Below are positions 1-9,376 of a DNA stretch of 18,639 bases, piece after piece. A program made the position numbers and the translations under genes. Under the pieces are notes generated by a model. It was not told where the DNA came from and searched no databases. It worked only from the letters and a program-made list of their open reading frames with translations. Within the stretch, counting starts at the first letter, position 1. Each line of letters begins with the position of its first letter. Origin of the DNA: CAZSVI01 sp964610205 (GTDB lineage Bacteria; Bacillota; Clostridia; DSM-8532); contig CAZSVI010000076.1 of assembly GCA_964610205.1 (NCBI GenBank), forward strand, positions 1 to 18,639, given 5' to 3'.

Positions 1-1
1 T

Positions 2-79
2 GACGAGGAAGATGAAGACGAGAATGAGGGTGGTGACGAGGAAGCAACAGCTTCACCAACGCCAACACCAGCTACATAA
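2..79 (+). CDS. C-terminal fragment of unidentified protein with acidic, Thr/Pro-rich tail
   Basis: The last 25 codons of a plus-strand gene enter from the left edge and stop at TAA (77-79). The peptide starts with a run of Asp and Glu residues (DEEDEDENEGG) and ends in ASPTPTPAT. Such low-complexity tails occur on several kinds of cell-surface and envelope proteins of Gram-positive bacteria, including some penicillin-binding proteins, but the visible part is too short to name the protein. A strong hairpin terminator follows at 129-166 in the right orientation, which supports a real gene end. The gene converges with the minus-strand BREX operon. Confidence 0.6.
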   Translation, partial: DEEDEDENEGGDEEATASPTPTPAT

Positions 80-128
80 TTGATATTATCGGTACTCATA
101 ATACCATGCCAGCATGAATTATACAAAG

Positions 129-166
129 AATAGTCTGTTGTTGTCATACCCAACAGGCTATTTTTT
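129..166 (+). terminator. Rho-independent terminator
   Basis: The arms AATAGTCTGTTG (129-140) and CAACAGGCTATT (151-162) pair over 12 positions with one G-U wobble around a 10-base loop. A run of six T follows (161-166). The T-run is on the plus strand, so it should end transcription of the gene stopping at 79. On the minus strand the hairpin is followed only by TTCTTTG, so termination of the opposing BREX transcript would be weak, although the stem could still slow polymerase there. Confidence 0.85.
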
Positions 167-169
167 GTG

Positions 170-247
170 TCAATGGCGGGCCCATCTTGATTCTTCGTTT
201 TTACAGATTAATTTACCTGCTTGTCCTCTTATCAATATCTTTTTCAT
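170..247 (-). CDS. 25-codon ORF or displaced 3' end of the addA-like gene
   Basis: A short frame starts at ATG 247, six bases after the brxA-like stop, and ends at TGA (172-170). AGAGGG lies directly against the ATG, which is too close for a good ribosome site. Its last nine residues are NEESRWARH. The codons for NEESRWA fall inside the 22-base repeat and are read in the same frame as in the C-terminal tail of the AddA-like protein. It may be the original 3' end of addA, displaced by an insertion. It may also be chance translation of a repeat. An independent function is not supported. Confidence 0.3.
   Translation of the reverse strand: MKKILIRGQAGKLICKNEESRWARH
178..199. repeat. Left copy of 22-bp direct repeat
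   Basis: On the plus strand it begins GGGCCCATCTTGATTC and ends TCGTT. It matches 13783-13804 in the same orientation at 21 of 22 positions; the difference is T at 194 against C at 13799. The flank TGTCAATGGC on its left is not shared. It lies between the plus-strand terminator and the end of the BREX operon, at one border of the 13.6 kb segment carrying the BREX, SWIM and SNF2 genes. It could be an attachment-site half, an insertion-sequence end (IS21-type ends can begin TGTCAAT, from memory), or a dispersed repeat. Confidence 0.75.
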
Positions 248-253
248 CCCTCT

Positions 254-964
254 CTATTTCAATCCAACCATCAGTTTATTCACACCCAGTACTTGAATAT
301 TAAATTTCAGCTTATCCGGAACACCCGGATGAAGTTTAATATCAAAGGGAAATAGATAGGGTTCTTTCGAAATAAGCTCCAGTTCCATGTATTTTATGTC
401 GGTGCTCACCAGTACAGCATGAACCAGCCATTGTTTCAGCCTAATGTCCTCAATCGTCCTTTTTGGTTTTGTTCTATATAATAATTTATTTCTTGCGTTT
501 TCAATGGCATTCCATTTTTTCAAAGTTGTAATCACAGCATTAACCGCAACCTCAACCCTTCTTCTATCACCGTAGATATCTTTGATTTTTCGCATTAATT
601 GACTTCCTGAAAATTCGTCCTGTATTTTGGAAAGTCTTCCAATTTCGGTGGCAATATCCCTTAAAAACGGGTACGCCAATAAAGACATCATCCAGTGGTA
701 TATAAATCGTTGCTCAGAATTGATATCATTAAAATGACTCAACGCTTCCTGTTGCAGTGGCTTTATTCCATCCCCAACGCGATACCATATTTTCATGAGC
801 ATTGTAATTGCGTTTTTTCTGGATTTTTCACCCTGAATATCCGGCAGCAAAAACTCATTGAGTTTGCCGTACATCTCGTTCATCGTTGAATTATTCGTTT
901 CCTGTAGAGTATAGTCAAGGTGTTTCAATAAAATTTTTTGATCAAAACCCACCGCTTTTTTCAT
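254..964 (-). CDS. brxA: BrxA-like protein, last gene of the BREX operon
   Basis: A 236-residue soluble, mostly helical protein with no signal peptide or membrane segment. In type 3 BREX loci, brxA is the gene after pglZ, and this gene sits there, 16 bases after the pglZ stop. The layout fits BrxA: a basic helical stretch with a SRKNAITMLMKIW segment around residues 47-59, a central YPFLRD segment near residue 98, and a later helix pair (RRVEVAVNAVITTLKKWNAI, about 135-154) resembling the helical part of the BrxA fold. BrxA of other BREX types is a small DNA-binding protein. The identification rests mainly on position and general architecture, because sequence similarity is weak by eye. The only upstream ribosome-site-like bases (AAGGA) are about 13 bases from the ATG, so translation may be coupled to pglZ. 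Confidence 0.62.
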   Translation of the reverse strand: MKKAVGFDQKILLKHLDYTLQETNNSTMNEMYGKLNEFLLPDIQGEKSRKNAITMLMKIWYRVGDGIKPLQQEALSHFNDINSEQRFIYHWMMSLLAYPFLRDIATEIGRLSKIQDEFSGSQLMRKIKDIYGDRRRVEVAVNAVITTLKKWNAIENARNKLLYRTKPKRTIEDIRLKQWLVHAVLVSTDIKYMELELISKEPYLFPFDIKLHPGVPDKLKFNIQVLGVNKLMVGLK

Positions 965-980
965 ATGTGCTTTTCCATCC

Positions 981-2921
981 TTAATTCTGGTTTTCTATTT
1001 GTACAAAGGGTACCATAACCTCCTGGATATGTGTGCTGCCATGACATACCGCCTTCTTTTTGGGTATGAAAGCATCCCTTCCCCCGGCAAGAAGCAAAAA
1101 CATACTTTTAGGCAGTCCATCCGTGTTCCATTCTATTGTATTATACTCTTTTTCAGCATTTTGATAAAGCTGCAATGATTGATAAACTCTCACCCGCTGC
1201 CCTTTATAATCGGGTATGGCTCCGTCTGTTGCCTTTCCTATTCCGATGCTTTCCACATTCCCATGATCCGATGTTAAAAACACATCATATTCCAAAGCAA
1301 GAAGCTTTGATATAAAATCGGATAAATACTTTTTCCTCATCCAGATATTCAATTCGGCGGCGATACCCTCCTGCCCCTGAATAGCGCCATGCAATAAATC
1401 ATCCACCACCCGGATGACCATTCCCAAAACTTTATTTTTAGGATTACTTAATATATCCAAATGATTAAACCGTGTTTGTCCATCAACGGAACAATAATGA
1501 ATATATTGATTATAAACCCCATGATCCTGCCAAAACTTCCTCCATTGCGTTTCTTCCTTGTTATTGGATTTAATGGTAGCTTCAAAGTTTTTAGGAATCA
1601 TACCTGAAAATATTGCTTGCCTGGAAACGGATGTTACCGTCGGAACCCATGCAAAAACACAATTCTCCTTGAAGTTATATCGCCCTTGCTCTGAAAGAAT
1701 ATTCTTAATCCGAATCCATTGTATCCCGCTCATACCATCCATGATAATCAGCGCTGTTTTCTTTTTATGCACATGTGCCAAATAATGAGGTATATGATGC
1801 ACCATGACGGGCTGAGGTACAAACGGGTAATTTTTTAGCCCAATATATTTTTCCTGAATCCAATGATAAAATGTTTCATCCACTTGTTGTAATGTATTAT
1901 TTACTTTTTCCAGCCATTCGGGTTTGGAATTGGTGTCATCTGATAAATAATGGCATTCACAATAAAGCTCCATAATATGAGCCCAATCCTTATGTGTTGT
2001 TGTACTCCTTATATTTTTATTCAAAATTAACAGCAGCTCTTCTACCCGTTCTTTTTTATCCTGAGTTTCATCTATGCATAAACCAGGCCGCATCCATACG
2101 GGAAGCATACCTGCGTCTTCATGCTTAACCGGAGTTAATTTTCTTTCAACAAAAAGGTTATCAATCAAACTCCAGATATCCGGCCTGAGAAACATACTGC
2201 CGACAGATGCAACTGACGGGTTTTGTACAAGTTCCCTCTCTCCGTTTATAATCGTCATATCAACAAATTTCTCCCATTGTGCTTGAAGGAACTGATAAAA
2301 GGATTCCGGTGATTCTATCAGTTCATTGATATTCATTCTGTTGATAGGATATTTATCTTTAAAATAATCCGCCAGATATTTCCGAAGCATTTCGGGAAAG
2401 TATATGCGTTGGTAGTGTTTCATCAGTAAAAAGCTGACAAAATCGTCCTTTGTACTCATTGTATCATACGGCACTTTATACACTTTCTTTAAAATAAATT
2501 CAATAGTATCTTTTTCGGATTGTGTCCCCGTATACTCCGGATATGCTTCGAATAATGCATCTATCTGTTGAACCGGCAATGATTTTACAACTTGTACTGA
2601 CATATCCGGGAATATCATTAGATAGCTCAAATGAACTATATGTGCTTTTTTATAAATGTCATAGGGAATGATATTCATATCATCACCGGGTACCCGTATT
2701 AACAGCTTAACTGATTCCGTTTTAATCCTTTCCCTGTATTCTTCTTCATATAAAAGGCGAAAACGAATCGGATTTTCATACTCAACAAAATCAATGTCTT
2801 TTTTCTTAAAACACGAATATATGGCATCATGAAGCAGCAGACCATAGGGATCTGCCGCAATCAAAACTGATGATTGGGTAAAAGTAATCTCTTTTATAAC
2901 CAAATCGTGCCACTTTGTCAT
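981..2921 (-). CDS. pglZ: BREX phosphatase-fold protein PglZ
   Basis: This 646-residue protein carries the PglZ domain, an alkaline-phosphatase-superfamily fold, over about residues 388-640. Visible metal-site motifs are LIIMDGMSG (Asp395), the TVTSVSRQAIFSG segment (428-440) that supplies the usual Thr/Ser, LTSDHGNVES (Asp552, His553) and CHGSTHIQEVMVPF (His627, His631). The N-terminal 380 residues include LIRVPGDDMNIIPYDI (74-89), of the type that precedes the catalytic domain in BREX and Pgl proteins. PglZ is essential for BREX defence and methylation and is thought to act with PglX; its in vivo substrate is not established. The start is supported by GAAAGGTGATAGA-ATG. It lies 42 bases after pglX. 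In the standard type 3 order the helicase brxHII would lie in that gap, and here it is missing. Confidence 0.93.
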   Translation of the reverse strand: MTKWHDLVIKEITFTQSSVLIAADPYGLLLHDAIYSCFKKKDIDFVEYENPIRFRLLYEEEYRERIKTESVKLLIRVPGDDMNIIPYDIYKKAHIVHLSYLMIFPDMSVQVVKSLPVQQIDALFEAYPEYTGTQSEKDTIEFILKKVYKVPYDTMSTKDDFVSFLLMKHYQRIYFPEMLRKYLADYFKDKYPINRMNINELIESPESFYQFLQAQWEKFVDMTIINGERELVQNPSVASVGSMFLRPDIWSLIDNLFVERKLTPVKHEDAGMLPVWMRPGLCIDETQDKKERVEELLLILNKNIRSTTTHKDWAHIMELYCECHYLSDDTNSKPEWLEKVNNTLQQVDETFYHWIQEKYIGLKNYPFVPQPVMVHHIPHYLAHVHKKKTALIIMDGMSGIQWIRIKNILSEQGRYNFKENCVFAWVPTVTSVSRQAIFSGMIPKNFEATIKSNNKEETQWRKFWQDHGVYNQYIHYCSVDGQTRFNHLDILSNPKNKVLGMVIRVVDDLLHGAIQGQEGIAAELNIWMRKKYLSDFISKLLALEYDVFLTSDHGNVESIGIGKATDGAIPDYKGQRVRVYQSLQLYQNAEKEYNTIEWNTDGLPKSMFLLLAGGRDAFIPKKKAVCHGSTHIQEVMVPFVQIENQN

Positions 2922-2963
2922 TCTATCACCTTTCAGTATAGGATACGGATCGGTTTGATAAAA

Positions 2964-5654
2964 TTATAGCTGCGCGTTATCATAATACATCAGCAGTTTA
3001 TCGTCTTCCTGCAGTATTGCTTCGGGCAAACGATTTCCTATCTCGATAATAAGCTTGTATTTTTTATCATTATATGCCTGCTTGAATCCGGTCCGGATTG
3101 CCTCTGTACGAAACTCTTTCAGCTTCTTCCTGCTGTTTTGTATCTGTTCAACATAGCTGTCAAATTCTCTTAGCAGCATTTTCTCTCTCATTTTCTCCAA
3201 ATCGGCCTGTTTGTTTGGATCGGCTATATACCAGCGATCTTTTGCCTTTTCTTTTAGTCTTGCATCGCTTTTATCCAAACCCCTCAAATCCTTGTAGTCG
3301 GTACTTAAATACCCATGAATCTGGCTGGGAACCGATTCCTTCCCATCATACTTTAAAAAATTCTGTTCCAAAAGTATATCCAGTTCCGGAAGCAGTTCAT
3401 GCTTTGCTATATGCTGAATTTCCTTCATAAACCCGGGATGAAGCTCCTGACGGGTTTGTGGTTTTTTCAACAACTGCTGCCTCAACCATTCAATTGCCGA
3501 GTTTTCATCGGAAACAAACAAGCTCATATGGATGAAGTCTTTAGCGATAAACCGTTTCTTATCATATTCCACAACCTGCGTTTCCAAAAACGCCATACCA
3601 TCCCGCATAGGAAAAAGCTGTGTTACACCTAATTGAAATTCAGCGGAAGAAATCGGGACATTAATCCCTTTTTGAACATGATATGCAACCATTCTGTCAA
3701 AAAGGACACGGGGAGTTCTTTCAACAATCAGCTCAGCAGCCCCCTTTTCCCCGATGAAAACAGGCAGATTCTCCAAATGCTTTCGTACAAAAGACCATGC
3801 CGAATCTTCGGTATTCTGCTTGTGTTTTATTTCGGTGAGCATATTGACGGAAGGCTTGTATGCGGATATGACCAGATCCTGTTTGACGGCTGTTGTCGTT
3901 GTAACGGCCTTAAAGCTTCCCTGTTTTTTATCCAGCGCGGAAACATTGGCGATAATAAAGCCCGCTCTCTGAATGGCTTCCTGAATCGCATTCCAAACGC
4001 TGGCTTTTGAATTACTGAATTCTACCGTCATCCATCTACCTGGCTTAAGCACACGGTAGTACTCACTGAAGCATTGGGTCATAAGCTGCTGATACTCATG
4101 CAAGCCTTTTTTTTGTACCTTATTAACAATCGCCTCCTGTTCATTATTCGTATATATCTTCAGCCAAGCTTCCCATAAAAAATTAAGTTCTGAATACATC
4201 AGGTTATCACCAAACGGGGGATCGGTGAATATATAGTCAATACAATTATCATTAATGCTTTCAAATTGGGTTGATGATTGTGTAGCAACGATGACATTCC
4301 CATTTTTTTGTCCATAACTGTTAATTATCTTGTTGAAATCTTTATATTTCTTTTTAAGCAGTTCAATAATATTTCTTTCAAATATAAGAGATGGAATATA
4401 CAGGGTTCCGCTTAATCCTCCGGTTCCGCCAAACCTGAATCTGTTCGTTTTAGTCGCGCGTTGGATGGACGCATGAAGAAAAAATAACAATTGTCTGTAT
4501 TGATTCTGTTTTATAATAGCATTATAGGCTGTTGTCAAAACATAGAGATTGCGTTTCGTATAGAAATGATGTGTATGCGTTATGCCCAACTTATCATTTC
4601 TTCTGGATTCATCTCCTTCAATAATACGTCTTGAAGAACACGAAGCAATACATTCCTCTTCTATCTTTTTCAGCAAACAATGATCATATTCATCAGGAGT
4701 TTTTTTATATTTCCTACCGTTATATTCATAAAAAATATAAACCGGAATGCTTTTTGCTTGTTTAATACTTTGCGATAGGACGGGATCAAAGCAGTATTGA
4801 TATGCTCTTTTTAAATTACTTTTCTCCACTTTACTGTTACAGTTTTCACAAACAATTGAATGTTTTATTTCTTTTTTTTCTATATCAACGGCGTTATCCC
4901 AGAACACTATTTCATGCGAGCAATTATTACAGATAAAAACATCGCTCCAGACAGTATTGGTTATATCGCCATATTCACACTTTTCATTTTCATCCTGTGA
5001 ATGTATTGTTTTATATACCCAACTGCAGTTTTTCCGGATTTCATCAAAAATACTGTTTGCCTCTATTAAAAACAGATTTTTATCATGATTCATATTATAA
5101 TTAAAACCTATATAAGAAGCAGAAGCAGAAATATCATTTATAATCGCTTTTCTGTCTCCCTTCATATCCTGAACAGCTATTCCCGTCATACCTGTTCCGG
5201 AAAATCCATCCAATACAATATCACCTCTGTCAGTATAATGGGAAATGTATTTTTGGATTGCTTTATAAGGAACTTTAGTATGGTAAGAATGCGCATTATA
5301 AATCGGATCATTCTTACCTTCACTCACATCGGCCGCAAATGGCTCCCTATGATAATCTTCCTCACCTTTCTCATATAGTTCCTCCCTTTCCTTCTCCCAC
5401 TGCTTAATAAAATCACTAACAAAAGGGTTTGGGCAAGCGGTGTAATAGGGAGGATCGGATAATGCCAGTATGTCTTCATCCTCACCAATTGGAAACCCGT
5501 CTATCTTTTTTAATTCAGGCAGTTTCATCCTTAATTGTTTGGTAAAATATGCCCTTCTTTCATCCTCGTCTTTAAATGTTTTACCAAGACAATCTATCGG
5601 TTTGTCTTCCTGCCGCTCTTTTGTATTTATAGACAGTTGTTCTTTTGCTTCCAT
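2964..5654 (-). CDS. pglX: BREX adenine-specific DNA methyltransferase PglX
   Basis: An 896-residue DNA methyltransferase that should methylate adenine in a short host motif, marking self DNA. From the chosen start it shows: SDPPYYTACPNPF (66-78), a first DPPY motif typical of this large family; VLDGFSGTGMTG (147-158), the S-adenosylmethionine-binding loop; two CxxC pairs (Cys242/245 and Cys269/272) forming a likely zinc ribbon; FTDPPFGDNLMYSEL (476-490), the catalytic motif; and YRVLKPGRWMTVEF (533-546). The last 300 residues have no motif I recognise and may recognise DNA or bind PglZ. Start: ATG 5654 has GAGGAG six bases away. The frame is open a further nine codons to 5681, but with no ribosome site there. 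It follows brxC by 32 bases. It corresponds to PglXI of type 3 BREX. Confidence 0.92.
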   Translation of the reverse strand: MEAKEQLSINTKERQEDKPIDCLGKTFKDEDERRAYFTKQLRMKLPELKKIDGFPIGEDEDILALSDPPYYTACPNPFVSDFIKQWEKEREELYEKGEEDYHREPFAADVSEGKNDPIYNAHSYHTKVPYKAIQKYISHYTDRGDIVLDGFSGTGMTGIAVQDMKGDRKAIINDISASASYIGFNYNMNHDKNLFLIEANSIFDEIRKNCSWVYKTIHSQDENEKCEYGDITNTVWSDVFICNNCSHEIVFWDNAVDIEKKEIKHSIVCENCNSKVEKSNLKRAYQYCFDPVLSQSIKQAKSIPVYIFYEYNGRKYKKTPDEYDHCLLKKIEEECIASCSSRRIIEGDESRRNDKLGITHTHHFYTKRNLYVLTTAYNAIIKQNQYRQLLFFLHASIQRATKTNRFRFGGTGGLSGTLYIPSLIFERNIIELLKKKYKDFNKIINSYGQKNGNVIVATQSSTQFESINDNCIDYIFTDPPFGDNLMYSELNFLWEAWLKIYTNNEQEAIVNKVQKKGLHEYQQLMTQCFSEYYRVLKPGRWMTVEFSNSKASVWNAIQEAIQRAGFIIANVSALDKKQGSFKAVTTTTAVKQDLVISAYKPSVNMLTEIKHKQNTEDSAWSFVRKHLENLPVFIGEKGAAELIVERTPRVLFDRMVAYHVQKGINVPISSAEFQLGVTQLFPMRDGMAFLETQVVEYDKKRFIAKDFIHMSLFVSDENSAIEWLRQQLLKKPQTRQELHPGFMKEIQHIAKHELLPELDILLEQNFLKYDGKESVPSQIHGYLSTDYKDLRGLDKSDARLKEKAKDRWYIADPNKQADLEKMREKMLLREFDSYVEQIQNSRKKLKEFRTEAIRTGFKQAYNDKKYKLIIEIGNRLPEAILQEDDKLLMYYDNAQL

Positions 5655-5686
5655 GATATCTCCTCTTCTTACCATAACCATTATAC

Positions 5687-8600
5687 TTATTTCTTAAGTA
5701 CAATACGAACACTTTCCGGTGGTAAGCCTTCAACTTTATTAGCTATAAGCTGTTTAAACCTTTGTTCGATTTCCTTCAGCCTTAAAGGCGTACCGTTTCC
5801 CAGCATATTTTCCAGATCGTCTACCGTTATTTCTACCTGCTGAAGGCCCTTTAGCAGCTCCTTGATAATCTCCACAAGCCGGATATCAATAGGCAATTCA
5901 AAAACACCCTTGCTCTCAAATTTTGTTAAAATGTCTTTTTGTTCAGGATCCAAAAGATTTTTCCCGTTTAAAAAATCCTTGTCCTTAAAGCTGTTTAGCA
6001 GGCTTCCTGTCCATTCATCCAACAACTCCCGTATTTCCTCTTCCTTATTATCCAGATCCACGCCCTGCAGGATATTGTCTTCTTTTGGCCTGAACCTGCA
6101 ATTCGGACATACCGGTACGTTCTCCAGTTCTTGTTTAGTCAGGTTCCAACAAGGCTCCAGCTCTTGAATGCCCTTAATAACTTTATCCAGCTGCTCTGCG
6201 GAAAATATTTTAATTTCCCGCAAGGTCCTGAGGGCATTTATTTCTTTGCCGTTAAGTATACGGCTCTTTCTGTTGTCATCATTCGCACCCAATCTTGCCT
6301 TTTGATGCATCATCATATACATGTCTATATACTTTTCCTTAAGCTTATATAATAAATTCAGACCATCCCTGATATCCATACCTTCCTTCAAATCCTGATG
6401 GATTTTTTCCAGTGCCTCATCCACTTCTTTTATCCAGTCCATATTATCCGGCAAATGATATCTTGCTTCACTGATATAACCTGATATGCTTGAAAGCTTG
6501 TTTACCTTCTGTATCAACTCTTTCAGCCATTCCATTGCTTCCTTGTTCTTCTTCTGGTTCTCTATCTCTTCAACCGGATACTTGAAATTTTTAAGCGCAG
6601 CAGGACTGTTATACCGTTGGACGGTTTCCAAAAAATCTTTTAAGGATCCCAGTTTCTTATCATAATCCTGAAGTTCAGTCAAAGACAGAAGAGCATGACC
6701 GGAAAACCGTATTCCGTCTTTCAACGACTGCTTTAGCGTTACCACTTCATTTAGCAGCTTTGAGGATTTTTCTATAATATTTCGAACGCCATAAATAAGC
6801 CTGTCTTCCTGAACAAGATAATAATCCGGCTCATCAAACATTTCAAAATATACCTTTAATTCAGGTATGGGCAACCCAGCGGGCTTTTTTATATGGCTGA
6901 AAGCAATCAAATCATGTATTGGTTTTTTTACCAGGTCATCCAATTTCATAACATCATATTGGTTATTTGAAACAGTTAATACAATATGCCCGCTTTTGAT
7001 TAATGCCACTAAAACCACCATGAAGATTTCAGGTTCCAGATCAAAATTAATGGTTCTTTCCAAATCCTTTATTTTTTCTGATGAATAGATTGTTTTTATG
7101 AGTTCATTTCTGTTAACAACCTGTCCGGGCTTAAGTAAAGCCATCAGTTCAATAATCCATTTCGCATAGCCCGATTGCTTCACATTTACCGTTTCATCCT
7201 TCAATAAAACCAAACCGTCCAGAACGGCCGCACCGCTTTTTGTTATCCTTCCATTTATATAATTTAACGCTTCGTTTACATAGGTTAACATGTTCTCTGT
7301 AGTCATTGGTGAATTCAGAGAGGAAAAATGAGGATAATCCGGGTATTTCTCATTAAAATACTGTTCCAGACAAGTTGAAGCAACGGTATTAATGATCTCA
7401 TTTGCTCCCGCATAAGGGGGCAACCCTGCGGCCCATTCCACCAGCTTTTTCTTCTCACCCCTGTAAACCACATCAAAAGCGTTTACCAGGTTTTTTCTAA
7501 GCCATTCGGTAATGTGCCTTAAATAATAGCCTGCTTTTTCTTCATAGAGTTTTCTTGTTGCGGAATCAACGGAATTTCGCATTTCAACCGCACCGGCATA
7601 TAGCTTGACGGATTTAATAAACTGCTCTTCCTTTTCCTGAAGAATAAAGAATACTTCTTCGGGTTTATCTTCTTTTTTATATTTAGGCGGTTCAAAGGGC
7701 TGAATAAAATACAAATAAAAATCCCTTTCCGGTTGTGCTGTGGAGCGTTCATTCGGCGCGCCGAAAAACAAATACCCTTCACGGGTAACCATCCTGCTTC
7801 TCCAGGGAACTTCATGATACCATATTCTATAACCCGGTACATATGTCTCCTCTGAAGCTTCCGTAACCTGCGACAATGCCATAAAAAAGTATTCATCCAG
7901 TTTATTATTGTCTAAAGCATCCGCTTTGCTTTCAATGAGTTCATCTACCGGTATGTCTTTCTTCAGGTCTAAATAATATTGGCCGTTGGAACTGTTTCGG
8001 GATATAAACTGGTAACTGACGGTTTTTCTTAATTCCAGTACAGCACTTTCAATCACACGCATTAAAAAATCTGATGTTTCTTCTGGAGTTTGAATATAAA
8101 GGAAAAGCTGATCCCGCAGTTCTTCCGTTGAAAGGCCCATACTGTTGTGAATATCACCGGTGGTAAAACGGTGAATTGCCAATGCCTGAACAATCCTTTT
8201 CGCTATGGGCTTATATATTTTTTTGGTAAATCCGGTTTCTATTTTATCAATTAAGATTTTTGTCTTGCTCCCGACCTCCCGGATATCCGGATGGGCATTT
8301 AGTGTCCTGTCACTATCTATGTGCTTCCAATAGCTGTCATACGATATTATTCCAGGCTGATCATCAGGCACATCCTGATCCATAATATTTTTCATTTCCA
8401 TACTTAACGTTTTCAGAATAACCCTTTTTTCTGTCACATAGACATTTTCAAACACCTTAAGATAGGAAGGGTGTATTGGAAATAATTCAACATACTCATC
8501 AATTCTTTCTGTCAAACCGCCATACAGTTTTGTAAATTTGCTTAAATGCTCTCTTATCAGTGCTTTCTGACGGTCATTTTTTTTCAGAAGCCTTTTGGAA

Positions 8601-9364
8601 ACAACATAAGCTATATCCTCACGGACAATACTGACTTGTTCAAAGCGTTCCTTAACCCTGTAAAGCTGGCTTGCCACAAATCCGAATCTCGGATTATCAA
8701 AAAGCATTTCCTGAATTCCCGCAATAAAGCGGAATCGGGTTATTTCACAAATCTCACCCAATTCGCGTAGAAAACCAAGGTCCATACTCAGCTGTTGTTC
8801 TTTCCTGCCTCTTAAATAATCCAACAATTCATCACATATGAACAACAGCCCCTTATCGGGATACATTTCCTGAAAAGCGCCCATCATCTCAACTAATGCC
8901 CTTTTATTGTTTGTTATCTCATTGGCCGGTGGAAACTGATAATCAACTTCCATTTCCGATAAGGCCGCTTCCATTTCACTGCATATAATATTTCTTAAAG
9001 AGGTTTCAACCGCTCCGATTTCACATCGGATAACTTTAAACTTACCGGCGATTTTTCCCGCGCTCTCTTCCACCTTAATATGGGATAATTTTTGAGCGGC
9101 GCTGCCATTTTCAGCAACAGTAGAAATAACGCCCATCAGATGTGATTTACCGGTTCCATAATTCCCAACTATAAACAAACCTTTATTATCTGCCTGGTAA
9201 TCATATTGCAAATGCTCGAATACCAGATTATTTAATTGCTCGGCCATCCTGTCGGATATGACATAGGTATTGATTAATTGCTCGGCATAGTCACTGTTCT
9301 TCGTTTGGTTCAACTGCACTACCGAATCTACCGGTTCAAACTGGATTAATTCACTGTATTTCAT
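5687..9364 (-). CDS. brxC: BREX ATPase BrxC
   Basis: A 1225-residue P-loop ATPase, the large core protein of BREX systems. The Walker A is GNYGTGKSH (67-75), the Walker B LLFICDELLDYL (173-184), and a sensor-like segment RFIAGIQEMLFDNPRF lies at 212-227. A long helical region follows, with charged coiled-coil-like stretches around residues 900-1080. A single CPNCRFRP (Cys1086, Cys1089) could bind metal if another pair came from elsewhere. BrxC is needed for both methylation and phage exclusion in studied BREX systems, probably as an ATP-dependent assembly platform. The start follows GGGAGG by seven bases and lies 12 bases after the brxF stop, so the two are translated together. No frameshift or internal stop is seen. 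Confidence 0.93.
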   Translation of the reverse strand: MKYSELIQFEPVDSVVQLNQTKNSDYAEQLINTYVISDRMAEQLNNLVFEHLQYDYQADNKGLFIVGNYGTGKSHLMGVISTVAENGSAAQKLSHIKVEESAGKIAGKFKVIRCEIGAVETSLRNIICSEMEAALSEMEVDYQFPPANEITNNKRALVEMMGAFQEMYPDKGLLFICDELLDYLRGRKEQQLSMDLGFLRELGEICEITRFRFIAGIQEMLFDNPRFGFVASQLYRVKERFEQVSIVREDIAYVVSKRLLKKNDRQKALIREHLSKFTKLYGGLTERIDEYVELFPIHPSYLKVFENVYVTEKRVILKTLSMEMKNIMDQDVPDDQPGIISYDSYWKHIDSDRTLNAHPDIREVGSKTKILIDKIETGFTKKIYKPIAKRIVQALAIHRFTTGDIHNSMGLSTEELRDQLFLYIQTPEETSDFLMRVIESAVLELRKTVSYQFISRNSSNGQYYLDLKKDIPVDELIESKADALDNNKLDEYFFMALSQVTEASEETYVPGYRIWYHEVPWRSRMVTREGYLFFGAPNERSTAQPERDFYLYFIQPFEPPKYKKEDKPEEVFFILQEKEEQFIKSVKLYAGAVEMRNSVDSATRKLYEEKAGYYLRHITEWLRKNLVNAFDVVYRGEKKKLVEWAAGLPPYAGANEIINTVASTCLEQYFNEKYPDYPHFSSLNSPMTTENMLTYVNEALNYINGRITKSGAAVLDGLVLLKDETVNVKQSGYAKWIIELMALLKPGQVVNRNELIKTIYSSEKIKDLERTINFDLEPEIFMVVLVALIKSGHIVLTVSNNQYDVMKLDDLVKKPIHDLIAFSHIKKPAGLPIPELKVYFEMFDEPDYYLVQEDRLIYGVRNIIEKSSKLLNEVVTLKQSLKDGIRFSGHALLSLTELQDYDKKLGSLKDFLETVQRYNSPAALKNFKYPVEEIENQKKNKEAMEWLKELIQKVNKLSSISGYISEARYHLPDNMDWIKEVDEALEKIHQDLKEGMDIRDGLNLLYKLKEKYIDMYMMMHQKARLGANDDNRKSRILNGKEINALRTLREIKIFSAEQLDKVIKGIQELEPCWNLTKQELENVPVCPNCRFRPKEDNILQGVDLDNKEEEIRELLDEWTGSLLNSFKDKDFLNGKNLLDPEQKDILTKFESKGVFELPIDIRLVEIIKELLKGLQQVEITVDDLENMLGNGTPLRLKEIEQRFKQLIANKVEGLPPESVRIVLKK

Positions 9365-9376
9365 CAGGCAACCTCC

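Noticed and set aside
107..118. Palindrome CATGC-CA-GCATG
   Set aside because: Five-base arms are too short to call an operator without further support, and it lies just after a gene end.
114..296. Plus-strand 60-codon frame near the left edge
   Set aside because: It runs through the terminator stem and the repeat and into the antisense of the brxA-like gene, with no ribosome site.
5655..5681. Upstream start for pglX at 5681
   Set aside because: The nine extra codons include the ribosome site of the better-placed ATG at 5654 and have none of their own.
7519..7896. Minus-strand 125-codon frame inside brxC
   Set aside because: It is out of frame with an intact 1225-residue BrxC and has no start signal; brxC shows no frameshift here.
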